A stretch of 64,000 nucleotides of DNA, taken from Streptomyces sp. NBC_00250. Its GTDB lineage: Bacteria > Actinomycetota > Actinomycetes > Streptomycetales > Streptomycetaceae. The notes under the pieces are model-generated. The model made no database searches. It saw only the letters and a program-made list of their open reading frames with translations, and was not told the origin of the DNA. Position numbers and translations under genes: made by a program. Positions within the stretch are counted from its first letter, which is position 1. Every line of letters begins with the position of its first letter. The stretch spans positions 1,426,001-1,490,000 of the forward strand of contig NZ_CP108088.1 in the NCBI RefSeq assembly GCF_036192275.1, written 5' to 3'. Below, piece by piece: positions 55,682-64,000 of the stretch.

Positions 55682-57493
55682 ATGACGGTCCTGCCTGACG
55701 ACGGGCTCTCCCTGGCGTCCGATTTCCCTGACGCGCCACACGAACAGTGGCAACACCTTGTGGCAGGTGTCCTGCGCAAGTCCGGCAAAGAGGTCTCCGG
55801 CGACGCCGCCGAGGACGCCCTTTCCACACTCCTCGAAGACGGCCTCGACACCCGTCCGCTGTACACCGCGCGCGACGCCGCCCCCGACGCCGGACTCCCC
55901 GGCTTCGCCCCCTTCGTGCGCGGCGGCCGCGCCGAGGGCAACACCCTCGGCGGCTGGGACGTGCGCCAGCGGCATCTCGCGGCCGACGGCGAGGCGGTCC
56001 TCGCCGACCTGGAGAACGGCGTCACCTCCCTCTGGCTGGGCGTCGGAGGCACCGGCATCCCGGTCTCCTCCCTCGCCTCGGTCCTCGACGGGGTCTACCT
56101 CGACCTGGCGCCGGTGGTCCTCGACGCGGGCGCCGAGACGGCGGCCGCCGCCGAGCGACTGCTGGGGCTGTACGAGGAGCGCGGCGTCCCCGACGACGCG
56201 GCCCGGGGCAACCTGGGCGCCGACCCCCTCGGTCACGAGGCCCGCACCGGCCGCCCGGCGTACGACCTCGCGTCCGTCGCCGGTCTCGCGCGCCGCTGCG
56301 CCGACCGGTACCCGGGGCTGCGCGCCCTGACCGTGGACGCCCTGCCGTACCACGAGGCCGGTGGCTCGGCCGCCCAGGAACTGGGCTGCTCGCTCGCGAC
56401 GGGCGTGGCCTATCTGCGCGGTCTGACCGGGTCCGGGCTGAGCGTCGCCGAGGCGTGCGCGCAGCTGGAGTTCCGGTACGCGGCGACCGCCGACCAGTTC
56501 CTGACCATCGCCAAGCTCCGCGCGGCTCGCCGCCTCTGGGCCCGGGTGGCCGAGGTCTGCGGCGCCCCGGACGCGGGCGCGCAGCGCCAGCACGCGGTGA
56601 CCTCGCCGGTGATGATGACGCGCCGCGACCCGTGGGTGAACATGCTGCGCACCACGGTGGCCACCCTCGCCGCCGGGGTGGGCGGCGCCGACAGCGTCAC
56701 CGTCCTCCCCTTCGACGACTCGCTCGGCCTGCCGGACGCCTTCGCGCGCCGGATCGCCCGCAACACCTCCACCGTCCTCATCGAGGAGTCGCACCTCTCC
56801 CGGGTGATCGACCCGGCCGGCGGCTCCTGGTACGTGGAGCGGCTCACCGACGAACTGGCGCACGCGGCCTGGGAGTTCTTCCAGGGCATCGAGCGGGCCG
56901 GCGGCCAGGAGGCCGCGCTGCGCGCCGGGACGATCGGCGACCGGCTGGCCGCGACCTGGGCCGCGCGCAGCAAGAAGCTGGCCACGCGCCGCGAACCCAT
57001 CACGGGCGTCAGCGAGTTCCCCCACCTCACCGAGAAGCCCGTCGAGCGCGCACCCGCGCCCGAGCAGCCGTCCGGCGGTCTGCCCCGGGTCCGGCGCGAC
57101 GAGGCGTACGAGGCGCTGCGCGCCCGCTCCGACGCGCACCTGGCCGCGACCGGGGCCCGGCCCCGGGTCTATCTGGCCGCGCTCGGCCCGGCGGCCGCGC
57201 ACTCGGCCCGGGTCACCTTCGCCGCGAACCTCTTCCAGGCGGGCGGCATCGAGCCGGTCACCGAGGGCACGTTCGAGGAGAGCGGCGCCCGCGAGGTCTG
57301 CCTCTGCTCCAGCGACGCGCTGTACGCGGAGCAGGCCGGGACCGTGGCCGCGGAGCTGCGCGCGGCGGGAGCCGAGCACGTCCTCCTCGCCGGTCGTCCC
57401 GGGGACCACCCCGGTGTCGACTCGTACCTCTTCGCGGGCTGTGACGCCGTCGCCCTGCTCTCCACCGCCCTCGACCGCATGGGAGTGTCCTGA
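55682..57493 (+). CDS. mutA: Methylmalonyl-CoA mutase small subunit
   Basis: A 603-aa protein homologous to MutB but lacking the B12-ligand D-x-H-x-x-G motif in its C-terminal domain, as expected for the non-catalytic subunit. Barrel motifs include [24 protein letters not shown] [19 protein letters not shown] and [19 protein letters not shown]. With MutB it interconverts succinyl-CoA and (R)-methylmalonyl-CoA, linking propionate and odd-chain metabolism to polyketide extender supply. Its stop overlaps the mutB ATG by one base. Confidence 0.93.
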   Translation: MTVLPDDGLSLASDFPDAPHEQWQHLVAGVLRKSGKEVSGDAAEDALSTLLEDGLDTRPLYTARDAAPDAGLPGFAPFVRGGRAEGNTLGGWDVRQRHLAADGEAVLADLENGVTSLWLGVGGTGIPVSSLASVLDGVYLDLAPVVLDAGAETAAAAERLLGLYEERGVPDDAARGNLGADPLGHEARTGRPAYDLASVAGLARRCADRYPGLRALTVDALPYHEAGGSAAQELGCSLATGVAYLRGLTGSGLSVAEACAQLEFRYAATADQFLTIAKLRAARRLWARVAEVCGAPDAGAQRQHAVTSPVMMTRRDPWVNMLRTTVATLAAGVGGADSVTVLPFDDSLGLPDAFARRIARNTSTVLIEESHLSRVIDPAGGSWYVERLTDELAHAAWEFFQGIERAGGQEAALRAGTIGDRLAATWAARSKKLATRREPITGVSEFPHLTEKPVERAPAPEQPSGGLPRVRRDEAYEALRARSDAHLAATGARPRVYLAALGPAAAHSARVTFAANLFQAGGIEPVTEGTFEESGAREVCLCSSDALYAEQAGTVAAELRAAGAEHVLLAGRPGDHPGVDSYLFAGCDAVALLSTALDRMGVS

Positions 57494-59667
57494 TGTCCAT
57501 CCCCGATTTCTCCGGGATCGAGCTCGGGGCGCCGACCGCCGACGGCGGCCCCGAAGCGTGGCGTACGGCCGTCAAGAAGGCCACCGGCGGGGACGACCTG
57601 CTCTGGGAGACCCCGGAGGGCATCGGCGTCAAGCCGCTGTACACCGGGCAGGACCTGGAGGGCCTGGACTTCCTGGACACCCGCCCGGGCATGGCCCCGT
57701 ACCTGCGCGGCCCGTACCCGACGATGTACGTCAACCAGCCCTGGACGATCCGGCAGTACGCGGGCTTCTCCACGGCCGAGGAGTCGAACGCCTTCTACCG
57801 GCGCAACCTCGCCGCCGGCCAGAAGGGCCTGTCGGTCGCCTTCGACCTGCCGACCCACCGCGGGTACGACAGCGACCACCCGCGCGTGACCGGTGACGTC
57901 GGCATGGCCGGCGTGGCCATCGACTCGATCTACGACATGCGGCAGCTGTTCGACGGCATCCCGCTGGACAAGATGACGGTGTCGATGACGATGAACGGCG
58001 CCGTGCTGCCGGTCCTCGCGCTGTACATCGTGGCCGCCGAGGAGCAGGGCGTACCGCCCGAGAAGCTGGCCGGGACCATCCAGAACGACATCCTCAAGGA
58101 GTTCATGGTCCGCAACACGTACATCTATCCGCCCGGGCCGTCGATGCGGATCATCTCCGACATCTTCGCCTACACCTCGCAGCGGATGCCGCGCTACAAC
58201 TCCATCTCCATCTCCGGCTATCACATCCAGGAGGCGGGAGCGACGGCCGACCTGGAGCTGGCGTACACCCTCGCCGACGGTGTGGAGTACATCCGCGCGG
58301 GCCGCGAGGCCGGGCTCGACGTGGACGCGTTCGCGCCGCGCCTGTCGTTCTTCTGGGCGATCGGCATGAACTTCTTCATGGAGATCGCCAAACTGCGCGC
58401 CGCCCGACTCCTTTGGGCGAAACTCGTGCAGCAGTTCGACCCTGCGAACCCCAAGTCGCTGTCCCTCCGGACCCATTCGCAGACCTCGGGCTGGTCGCTC
58501 ACCGCGCAGGACGTGTTCAACAACGTCACGCGCACCTGCGTCGAGGCGATGGCGGCCACCCAGGGCCACACCCAGTCGCTGCACACCAACGCCCTCGACG
58601 AGGCGCTCGCCCTGCCGACCGACTTCTCCGCCCGCATCGCCCGCAACACCCAGCTGCTCATCCAGCAGGAGTCGGGCACCTGCCGGACCATCGACCCGTG
58701 GGGCGGCAGCGCGTACGTCGAGAAGCTCACGTACGACCTCGCGCGGCGCGCCTGGAAGCACATCCAGGAGGTCGAGCAGGCCGGCGGCATGGCCAAGGCC
58801 ATCGACGCGGGCATCCCGAAGCTGCGCGTGGAGGAGGCCGCGGCCCGTACCCAGGCCCGGATCGACTCCGGACGGCAGCCGGTGATCGGTGTCAACAAGT
58901 ACCGTGTGGCGACGGACGAGCAGATCGACGTCCTGAAGGTCGACAACTCCTCGGTGCGCGCCCAGCAGATCGCCAAGCTGAAGCGGCTGCGCGAGGAGCG
59001 CGACGAGCAGGCCTGCCAGGACGCGCTGGCCGCGCTCACCCGTGCGGCCGGCGGCGAAGGCAACCTGCTGGAGCTCGCGGTGAACGCGGCCCGTGCGATG
59101 GCGACCGTCGGCGAGATCTCCGACGCCCTGGAGAAGGTGTACGGACGCCACGCCGGACAGATCCGTACGATCTCCGGTGTGTACCGCAACGAAGCCGGCG
59201 AGTCCCCCTCCGTGGAACGCACCCGGGCCCTGGTGGACGCCTTCGGCGAGGCCGAGGGGCGGCGCCCCCGCATCCTGGTCGCCAAGATGGGCCAGGACGG
59301 CCACGACCGCGGCCAGAAGGTGATCGCCACGGCATTCGCCGACCTGGGCTTCGACGTGGACGTCGGCCCGCTGTTCCAGACCCCGGCCGAGGTGGCCCGC
59401 CAGGCCGTCGAGGCGGACGTGCACATCGTCGGGGTCTCGTCGCTCGCCGCCGGACACCTCACACTCGTACCGGCGCTGCGGGAGGAACTGGCGGCGGAGG
59501 GCCGTGAGGACATCATGATCGTGGTCGGCGGGGTGATTCCTCCGCAGGACGTGGCGACGCTCCTGGAGATGGGCGCGGCCGCCGTGTTCCCGCCGGGCAC
59601 GGTGATCCCCGACGCGGCCCACGACCTGGTGACGCGGCTGTCGGCCGACCTCGGGCACGAGCGGTGA
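57493..59667 (+). CDS. mutB: Methylmalonyl-CoA mutase large (catalytic) subunit
   Basis: A 724-aa protein. The substrate barrel (about 40-560) includes the [20 protein letters not shown] segment with the catalytic Tyr and [13 protein letters not shown]. The C-terminal cobalamin domain (about 590-724) carries GQDGHDRG with His604 as the lower cobalt ligand. It is translationally coupled to mutA and meaB. Adenosylcobalamin is the cofactor. Length and motifs are normal. Confidence 0.96.
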   Translation: MSIPDFSGIELGAPTADGGPEAWRTAVKKATGGDDLLWETPEGIGVKPLYTGQDLEGLDFLDTRPGMAPYLRGPYPTMYVNQPWTIRQYAGFSTAEESNAFYRRNLAAGQKGLSVAFDLPTHRGYDSDHPRVTGDVGMAGVAIDSIYDMRQLFDGIPLDKMTVSMTMNGAVLPVLALYIVAAEEQGVPPEKLAGTIQNDILKEFMVRNTYIYPPGPSMRIISDIFAYTSQRMPRYNSISISGYHIQEAGATADLELAYTLADGVEYIRAGREAGLDVDAFAPRLSFFWAIGMNFFMEIAKLRAARLLWAKLVQQFDPANPKSLSLRTHSQTSGWSLTAQDVFNNVTRTCVEAMAATQGHTQSLHTNALDEALALPTDFSARIARNTQLLIQQESGTCRTIDPWGGSAYVEKLTYDLARRAWKHIQEVEQAGGMAKAIDAGIPKLRVEEAAARTQARIDSGRQPVIGVNKYRVATDEQIDVLKVDNSSVRAQQIAKLKRLREERDEQACQDALAALTRAAGGEGNLLELAVNAARAMATVGEISDALEKVYGRHAGQIRTISGVYRNEAGESPSVERTRALVDAFGEAEGRRPRILVAKMGQDGHDRGQKVIATAFADLGFDVDVGPLFQTPAEVARQAVEADVHIVGVSSLAAGHLTLVPALREELAAEGREDIMIVVGGVIPPQDVATLLEMGAAAVFPPGTVIPDAAHDLVTRLSADLGHER

Positions 59668-60647
59668 TCGATCTCGACACGTACGTCCGGGGGGTACGGG
59701 AGGGGAAGCGGGCGCTCGTCGCCCGCGCGATCACCCTCGTCGAGTCGACCCGCCCCCAGCACCGGGCACTCGCCCAGGAGCTCCTGACGGAGCTGCTTCC
59801 GCACAGCGGGAACGCCGTGCGGATCGGGATCAGCGGAGTGCCCGGTGTCGGCAAGTCGACGTTCATCGACGCGTTCGGGACGATGCTGACCGGGCTCGGC
59901 CACCGGGTCGCGGTGCTCGCCGTCGACCCGTCGTCGACCCGTACCGGCGGCTCCATCCTCGGCGACAAGACGCGGATGGAGCGGCTGGCCGTCGACCCGG
60001 CGGCCTTCGTACGGCCCTCCCCCAGCGCCGGCACCCTCGGCGGCGTCGCCAAGGCGACCCGCGAGTCGATGGTCGTGATGGAGGCCGCGGGCTACGACGT
60101 GGTGCTCGTCGAGACGGTCGGCGTCGGCCAGTCCGAGACCGCCGTCGCCAACATGGTCGACTCCTTCCTGCTGCTCACCCTGGCCCGCACGGGCGACCAG
60201 CTCCAGGGCATCAAGAAGGGCGTCCTGGAACTCGCCGACGTGGTCACCGTCAACAAGGCCGACGGCCCCCACGAGCGCGACGCCCGCGCCGCGGCCCGTG
60301 AACTCGCGGGCGCGCTGCGGCTCATGCACGGCGCCGACGCGTTCTGGACGCCGCCGGTGCTCAGCTGCAGCGCCCGGGAATCGGCCGGCCTCGACGAGGT
60401 GTGGGACCGCCTTCGGCAGCACCGCACCCTGCTCGACTCGACCGGCCGTCTCACGGCCAAGCGCCACGACCAGCAGGTCGACTGGACCTGGAGCATGGTC
60501 CGCGACGAACTCCTGCGCCGCCTCCACACGGACCCGGCGGTCAAGGAGCTCGCGCCGGCCCTTGAGGAGCAGGTCCGCGCGGGCGGGCTGACGGCGACGC
60601 TGGCCGCCGAGCGCATCCTGGCCGCCTTCGGGGAGCGGCGGGGCTGA
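59664..60647 (+). CDS. meaB: MeaB/ArgK GTPase, mutase chaperone
   Basis: A 327-aa G3E-type GTPase. GTG 59664 overlaps the mutB stop (GTGA). The P-loop is GVPGVGKS (residues 58-65), followed by [30 protein letters not shown] and the NKAD specificity motif. MeaB loads adenosylcobalamin into the mutase and protects it from inactivation. It is the last gene of the mutA-mutB-meaB operon. Confidence 0.95.
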   Translation: MIDLDTYVRGVREGKRALVARAITLVESTRPQHRALAQELLTELLPHSGNAVRIGISGVPGVGKSTFIDAFGTMLTGLGHRVAVLAVDPSSTRTGGSILGDKTRMERLAVDPAAFVRPSPSAGTLGGVAKATRESMVVMEAAGYDVVLVETVGVGQSETAVANMVDSFLLLTLARTGDQLQGIKKGVLELADVVTVNKADGPHERDARAAARELAGALRLMHGADAFWTPPVLSCSARESAGLDEVWDRLRQHRTLLDSTGRLTAKRHDQQVDWTWSMVRDELLRRLHTDPAVKELAPALEEQVRAGGLTATLAAERILAAFGERRG

Positions 60648-60660
60648 GGATTCGGCGCAC

Positions 60661-60692
60661 AAGGGGGGCCTCCCTTCGGGGAGGCCCCCCTT
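60661..60692 (+). terminator. Intrinsic terminator of the mutase operon
   Basis: A perfect 14-bp stem (arms 60661-60674 and 60679-60692) has a TTCG tetraloop and runs into TTTTCTCGTG. It starts 13 bp after meaB. This is the most classical terminator in the window. Confidence 0.92.
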
Positions 60693-60794
60693 TTCTCGTG
60701 CTCCCCTCATACCCACTTTTTTGTGCGTACTTGAAGGGGCGCGCCCCCCGGGCGAAGCTGAGAGCGGCCCGGAGGAAGGGAGAACGACAGGGCC

Positions 60795-61145
60795 TCAGGA
60801 AGCGACGGGTGCTTCCGTGAGCCGGTCCAGGCGGCGGTGGCCCCAGTCGGACAACGGGGCGAGCGCCTCGGAGAGTTCACGCCCGAAGCCGCTCAACGAG
60901 TAGACGGTCTTCGGCGGCAGGACGTCGTACACCTCGCGGTGCACGACACCGTCCTCCTCCATCTCACGCAAGGCCTGGGTCAGCACCTTCTCGCTGATCT
61001 CGGGGAGCTTCCGGCGCAGTTCGCCGGGTCGGTGCGGGGCGGACTCCAGCAGCCACAGCAGGTGCGTCTTCCATTTGCCCTCGATGACCACGATCGCGGC
61101 GCTCACTCCGCACGTGTTCCTGTCCTGGGCCCGGGCGCGTGACAT
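60795..61145 (-). CDS. HxlR-family transcriptional regulator
   Basis: A 116-aa winged-helix protein. Cys12 precedes the domain (NTCGVSAAIVVIEGKWKTHL), the position used as a redox or electrophile sensor in relatives such as YodB and HypR. The recognition region is PGELRRKLPEISEKVLTQAL and the wing VHREVYDVLPPKTVYSLS. It is divergent from the imine reductase-like gene with about 70 bp between starts, so it probably controls it. Confidence 0.9.
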   Translation of the reverse strand: MSRARAQDRNTCGVSAAIVVIEGKWKTHLLWLLESAPHRPGELRRKLPEISEKVLTQALREMEEDGVVHREVYDVLPPKTVYSLSGFGRELSEALAPLSDWGHRRLDRLTEAPVAS

Positions 61146-61213
61146 CCCCGTCCCCTCCTTCTTCCAGCATGTCCTTCACTCATCTGTCTCCATGTCTACA
61201 AGGGAGTTCACCC

Positions 61214-62098
61214 ATGTCTTCTTCCCGCGAACCCTCGGTCACCGTCGTCGGTCTCGGACCGATGGGACGGGCGCTGGCCGCCGCGTTCCTGGCCGCGGGC
61301 GTACGGACCACCGTGTGGAACCGGACGCCGGGCCGGGACGGGGAGTTGGTCGCCGCCGGTGCCGTCCCGGCCGCGAGCGCCGAGGAGGCGGTCGCCGCGA
61401 GCCCGCTGACCGTGGTCTGCCTGGTCAACTACGACGCCACCGACTCCGTACTGCGGCAGGCGGCCGTGACGGGTGCGCTCAAGGGGCGGACCGTCGTGAA
61501 CCTCAGCGCCGACACCCCGGAGCGGGCCAGGGACACCGGACGGTGGGCCGAAGAGCACGGCATCGGCTATCTCGACGGCGCCATCATGACCCCGACCCCG
61601 ACCATCGGGACGCCCGCCGGGGTGTTCCTCCACAGCGGCCCCGAGGCGCTCTACGGCGAGCACCGGCCGGTGCTGGACGCGCTGGGCGGCACCCACACCC
61701 ATCTCGGGGAGGAGATCAGCCGGGCGGCGGCGTACGACATCGCGCTGCTCGACATCTTCTGGACGTCCATGACGGGCTACGTCCACGCCCTGGCGATGGC
61801 GCGCGCCGAGGGGATCTCCCCGACGGAGCTGGCGCCGTTCGCCGCCGGCATCGGCGCGATCCTCCCGCCGCTGTTCCAGGAGTGGGCCGAGGACGTGGAG
61901 AGCGGCCGGTACTCGGGCGAGGGGAATCCGCTCACTTCGGCGGTGTCGACGATGGCGCACGTCGTGCACGCCTCCGAGGCCCACGGCATCGACGCGGGCG
62001 TGATGCGCGCCGCCGAGGGTCTGGCCCGCCGGACGGTGGCCCTGGGCCACGGCGCGGAGGGCTTCACGCGGATCGCGGAGCTCCTGGGACGGCGCTGA
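61214..62098 (+). CDS. Imine reductase-like NAD(P)-dependent oxidoreductase
   Basis: A 294-aa protein. ATG 61214 has AAGGGAG upstream. The Rossmann domain starts VVGLGPMGRALA with WNRTPGR, where Arg and Thr favour NADPH. YLDGAIMTPTPTIG and the interdomain segment AAAYDIALLDIFWTS are hallmarks of imine reductases within the beta-hydroxyacid dehydrogenase superfamily. Such enzymes reduce C=N bonds. The natural substrate is unknown. It is divergent from an HxlR regulator, a common arrangement for inducible detoxification genes. Confidence 0.85.
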   Translation: MSSSREPSVTVVGLGPMGRALAAAFLAAGVRTTVWNRTPGRDGELVAAGAVPAASAEEAVAASPLTVVCLVNYDATDSVLRQAAVTGALKGRTVVNLSADTPERARDTGRWAEEHGIGYLDGAIMTPTPTIGTPAGVFLHSGPEALYGEHRPVLDALGGTHTHLGEEISRAAAYDIALLDIFWTSMTGYVHALAMARAEGISPTELAPFAAGIGAILPPLFQEWAEDVESGRYSGEGNPLTSAVSTMAHVVHASEAHGIDAGVMRAAEGLARRTVALGHGAEGFTRIAELLGRR

Positions 62099-62153
62099 GG
62101 CGCCGGTTCGGAGACGGTCGCGGTGGAGGACACGGTCGAAGGCCGCTGACCAC

Positions 62154-62183
62154 CCGCCGCCCGCGCCTCGGGGCGGGCGGCGG
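62154..62183 (+). terminator. GC-rich hairpin after the imine reductase-like gene
   Basis: CCGCCGCCCGC (62154-62164) pairs perfectly with its complement at 62173-62183 around an 8-nt loop, about 55 bp after the stop. Confidence 0.6.
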
Positions 62184-62294
62184 CCTCCGGCGTGCCGTCG
62201 ACGGTGGGCCGTGCTGTGCTGGTGGGTGGGAGCGGACGGCGCCGGGGGCGGCGCGGGAGGTGCCGCCGCCCTCCCTCAGGAGGAGTGATCCATC

Positions 62295-62585
62295 ATGGCG
62301 ATCTTCGTGCACGCCGTCCTCTCGGGCATCACCACCGACCAGTACGACGCCCTCAACGCCCGGCTCCAGACGACGCCCGACATCTTCGACGGCTGCGTGT
62401 CCCACACGTGCGTGAAGGCGGACGGCGGCCTGGAGATCTTCGACGTCTGGGAGACCGAGGAGCAGATGAACGCCTTCGCCGCGCGCATGATGCCGATCGC
62501 GGCCGAGGAGGGCTGGCCCGTCACCGACGCGGGCCCCGAGGTCATGACGGTGCACAACTACTGGGCCCCCGGGACGGGCGGCTGA
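62295..62585 (+). CDS. Small dimeric alpha/beta-barrel (ABM-like) protein
   Basis: A 96-aa protein with the beta-alpha-beta pattern of antibiotic-biosynthesis-monooxygenase-like proteins (VHAVLSGITTDQYDALNARL, LEIFDVWETEEQMNAF, VMTVHNYWAP). AGGAGGAG precedes the ATG. Relatives range from quinol monooxygenases to proteins of unknown role; no heme or cofactor ligand can be assigned. It ends close to the convergent nitric oxide synthase gene. Confidence 0.8.
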   Translation: MAIFVHAVLSGITTDQYDALNARLQTTPDIFDGCVSHTCVKADGGLEIFDVWETEEQMNAFAARMMPIAAEEGWPVTDAGPEVMTVHNYWAPGTGG

Positions 62586-62643
62586 GGCGAAGGCGCCCGC
62601 GGGCACGCTGCTCGCCCGCGCACCCGCACGCACCCCGCCCCGC

Positions 62644-63840
62644 TCAGACGCGGGCGAGGAAGGCGGGCCGGAGGGACGGGTCGACCGCGTCGTAGTACCG
62701 GTGGAAGACCGGCGTCGCGGAGCCGGACACCGGGGGCACGATCCAGCTCCAGTCGGCCGGCGTCTCCCTCCCGTGGCGGGTCTCCTGGGCGATGTGCCGC
62801 AGGAACCGCTGGGACTCCGTGTGGTGGTCCGCCATGGTCACCCCGGCCCGGTGGAAGGAGTGCAGCACCGCCACGTTGAGCTCGACGAGCGCCCGGTCAC
62901 GCCACAGGGTGCGCTCGCTCGACCGGTCGAACCCGAGCCGGTCGGCCACCGCGGGCAGCAGGTCGTACCGCTCGGTGTCGGCGAGGTTCCGGGCGCCTAT
63001 CTCGGTTCCCATGTACCAGCCGTTGAACGGCGCCGCCGGATACCGCACGCCGCCGATCTCCAGGGTCATGTCGCTGATCGCGGGCACGGCGTACCACCGC
63101 AGTCCCAGGTCGGCGAACCACGGGTGATCGGGGTGGCTCAGCGGCACCTCGCGGACGGAGTCGTCCGGCAGCTTGTACCATTCCGGTCGGCCTCCGGGGT
63201 GCTCCTGGACCATCAACGGCAGTACCTGGAAGGGTTCTTCGTCGCGTTTCCAGCCCAGGTCGCGGGCCTGGGCGGTCAGGGGTGCGCTGCGGGGGTCGCC
63301 GCTCCACCGCCCCTCCGGCGTGCGGTGTCCGGCGTAGCGCACCAGCTGGTCGTTGACGATCCGGGGGCCGGGGCGGCCCGGCCGGTCGGGGGCGAAGACG
63401 GTGATGACCGGCCGGATCCGGCCGCCGTTGCCGGCGAGCCGGAGGTGCTCGAAGGAGGCGGCGGCGATGTCGTCGGCGGATGCGAGGTGCCGCAGATCGC
63501 GCACGACGAGGCTGCGCCAGTAGAGCCTGCCGATGCAGCGGGCCGCGTTCCGCCAGGCGACGCGTGCGCCGAAGGCGAGTTCGGCCGGGGAGTGTTCGTA
63601 GGTGCCGGTGCGATCGATCTCGGCCAGCGCCTCACGGACCCGGCCCCGCACGTCTCCGGCGCCCGGCTGTTCGCCGTGGAACTGACGGATGAAGCGTTCC
63701 GCCTCGTGCCGGTCCACGAGGTGCGGCACCTGGCCGCCGGCCTCGTGGACGGGGCCTGCGGGGGCGGGGTCCCCGGACGCGTAGGGGCAGGTGCCCGTGC
63801 TGGGGACAGACTTCCGGCGGCGGCTGCGACTGAAGATCAA
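62644..63840 (-). CDS. nos: Bacterial nitric oxide synthase oxygenase
   Basis: About 398 aa, the oxygenase domain only, with no reductase domain. The proximal heme cysteine lies in AWRNAARCIGR (about residue 102), and the substrate helix has NGWYMGTEIGARNL with the Glu that binds L-arginine. The C-terminal region FLRHIAQETRHGR and PPVSGSATPVFH belongs to the pterin and dimer area. It oxidises arginine to citrulline and NO using borrowed reductases. TTG 63840 is preferred because GGGAGGAA lies just upstream; an ATG at 63879 without a ribosome site would add 13 residues. Confidence 0.93.
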   Translation of the reverse strand: MIFSRSRRRKSVPSTGTCPYASGDPAPAGPVHEAGGQVPHLVDRHEAERFIRQFHGEQPGAGDVRGRVREALAEIDRTGTYEHSPAELAFGARVAWRNAARCIGRLYWRSLVVRDLRHLASADDIAAASFEHLRLAGNGGRIRPVITVFAPDRPGRPGPRIVNDQLVRYAGHRTPEGRWSGDPRSAPLTAQARDLGWKRDEEPFQVLPLMVQEHPGGRPEWYKLPDDSVREVPLSHPDHPWFADLGLRWYAVPAISDMTLEIGGVRYPAAPFNGWYMGTEIGARNLADTERYDLLPAVADRLGFDRSSERTLWRDRALVELNVAVLHSFHRAGVTMADHHTESQRFLRHIAQETRHGRETPADWSWIVPPVSGSATPVFHRYYDAVDPSLRPAFLARV

Positions 63841-64000
63841 GGTGTTCCTCCCGGCGTCATGACTACCGTATGAACACATCCGGGCGCGGAGAGTACGTGA
63901 ATATCCGCCCTTGCCGGGTCCGCCGCTGGTACGCTGCCCGGCTCTCCGCCCCGCGCACCCGGTGGCACGCGGGGCGGGACCGCTCGTGCGGCAGGGCCCC

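Overview
The window is high-GC DNA from an actinomycete, almost certainly a Streptomyces. The evidence is the codon-position GC bias, GTG starts, tight ATGA/GTGA/TGATG gene overlaps, Tat-exported lipoproteins, a complete cellobiose/cellotriose (CebR) regulon, and F420-type and CU044_5270-type genes. I see no rRNA, tRNA, CRISPR array, phage or IS element.

Bases 1-32502 are mostly a plant cell-wall (pectin, rhamnogalacturonan, arabinan, galactan) utilisation island. A plus-strand run encodes a sugar-acid dehydratase (5' end outside the window), two ABC permeases, a Gfo/Idh/MocA oxidoreductase, a DUF6807 protein, a GH43 enzyme, a binding lipoprotein, a rhamnogalacturonan acetylesterase, a PL1 pectate lyase, a pectin methylesterase and a tiny secreted ORF. 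Minus-strand units follow: a PL4 rhamnogalacturonan lyase; a LacI regulator overlapping an ECF sigma factor and a membrane-anchored partner; a DUF4328-like membrane protein; a second acetylesterase with a PL26/YetA-type exo-lyase; a YesL/permease/permease/binding-protein operon; and a GH51 arabinofuranosidase. A GH2 beta-galactosidase diverges from the LacI gene. Short LacI-type palindromes (GAAACGTTTC, GAAGCGCTTC) before several units suggest a shared regulon: enzymes depolymerise pectin outside the cell, ABC systems import oligomers, and cytoplasmic GH2, GH43, GH51 and dehydratase enzymes finish the work. A separate two-gene operon (30742-32502 and 29942-30742) couples a GNAT-aminotransferase fusion to a CdsA-like membrane enzyme behind a 16-bp perfect palindrome. 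It is the least explained unit here.

Bases 32738-45820 are the cellulose regulon. CBM2-GH48 diverges from CBM2-GH5 around a perfect 18-bp CebR-type operator, followed by a 4-copy tandem repeat, CBM2-GH6, then cebR facing cebE-cebF-cebG-bglC with three more operators. None of the three sugar ABC systems in the window has its own ATPase, as expected if a shared MsiK-type ATPase lies elsewhere.

Bases 45898-64000 are mixed chromosomal genes: a small secreted protein, an IclR regulator, a secreted glycerophosphodiester phosphodiesterase, an HD/ECF-sigma/CU044_5270 operon, an LLM flavin oxidoreductase, an MMPL transporter, an iron-box-controlled DUF2470 protein, the methylmalonyl-CoA mutase operon (mutA-mutB-meaB), a divergent HxlR/imine-reductase pair, a small ABM-fold protein and a bacterial nitric oxide synthase oxygenase.
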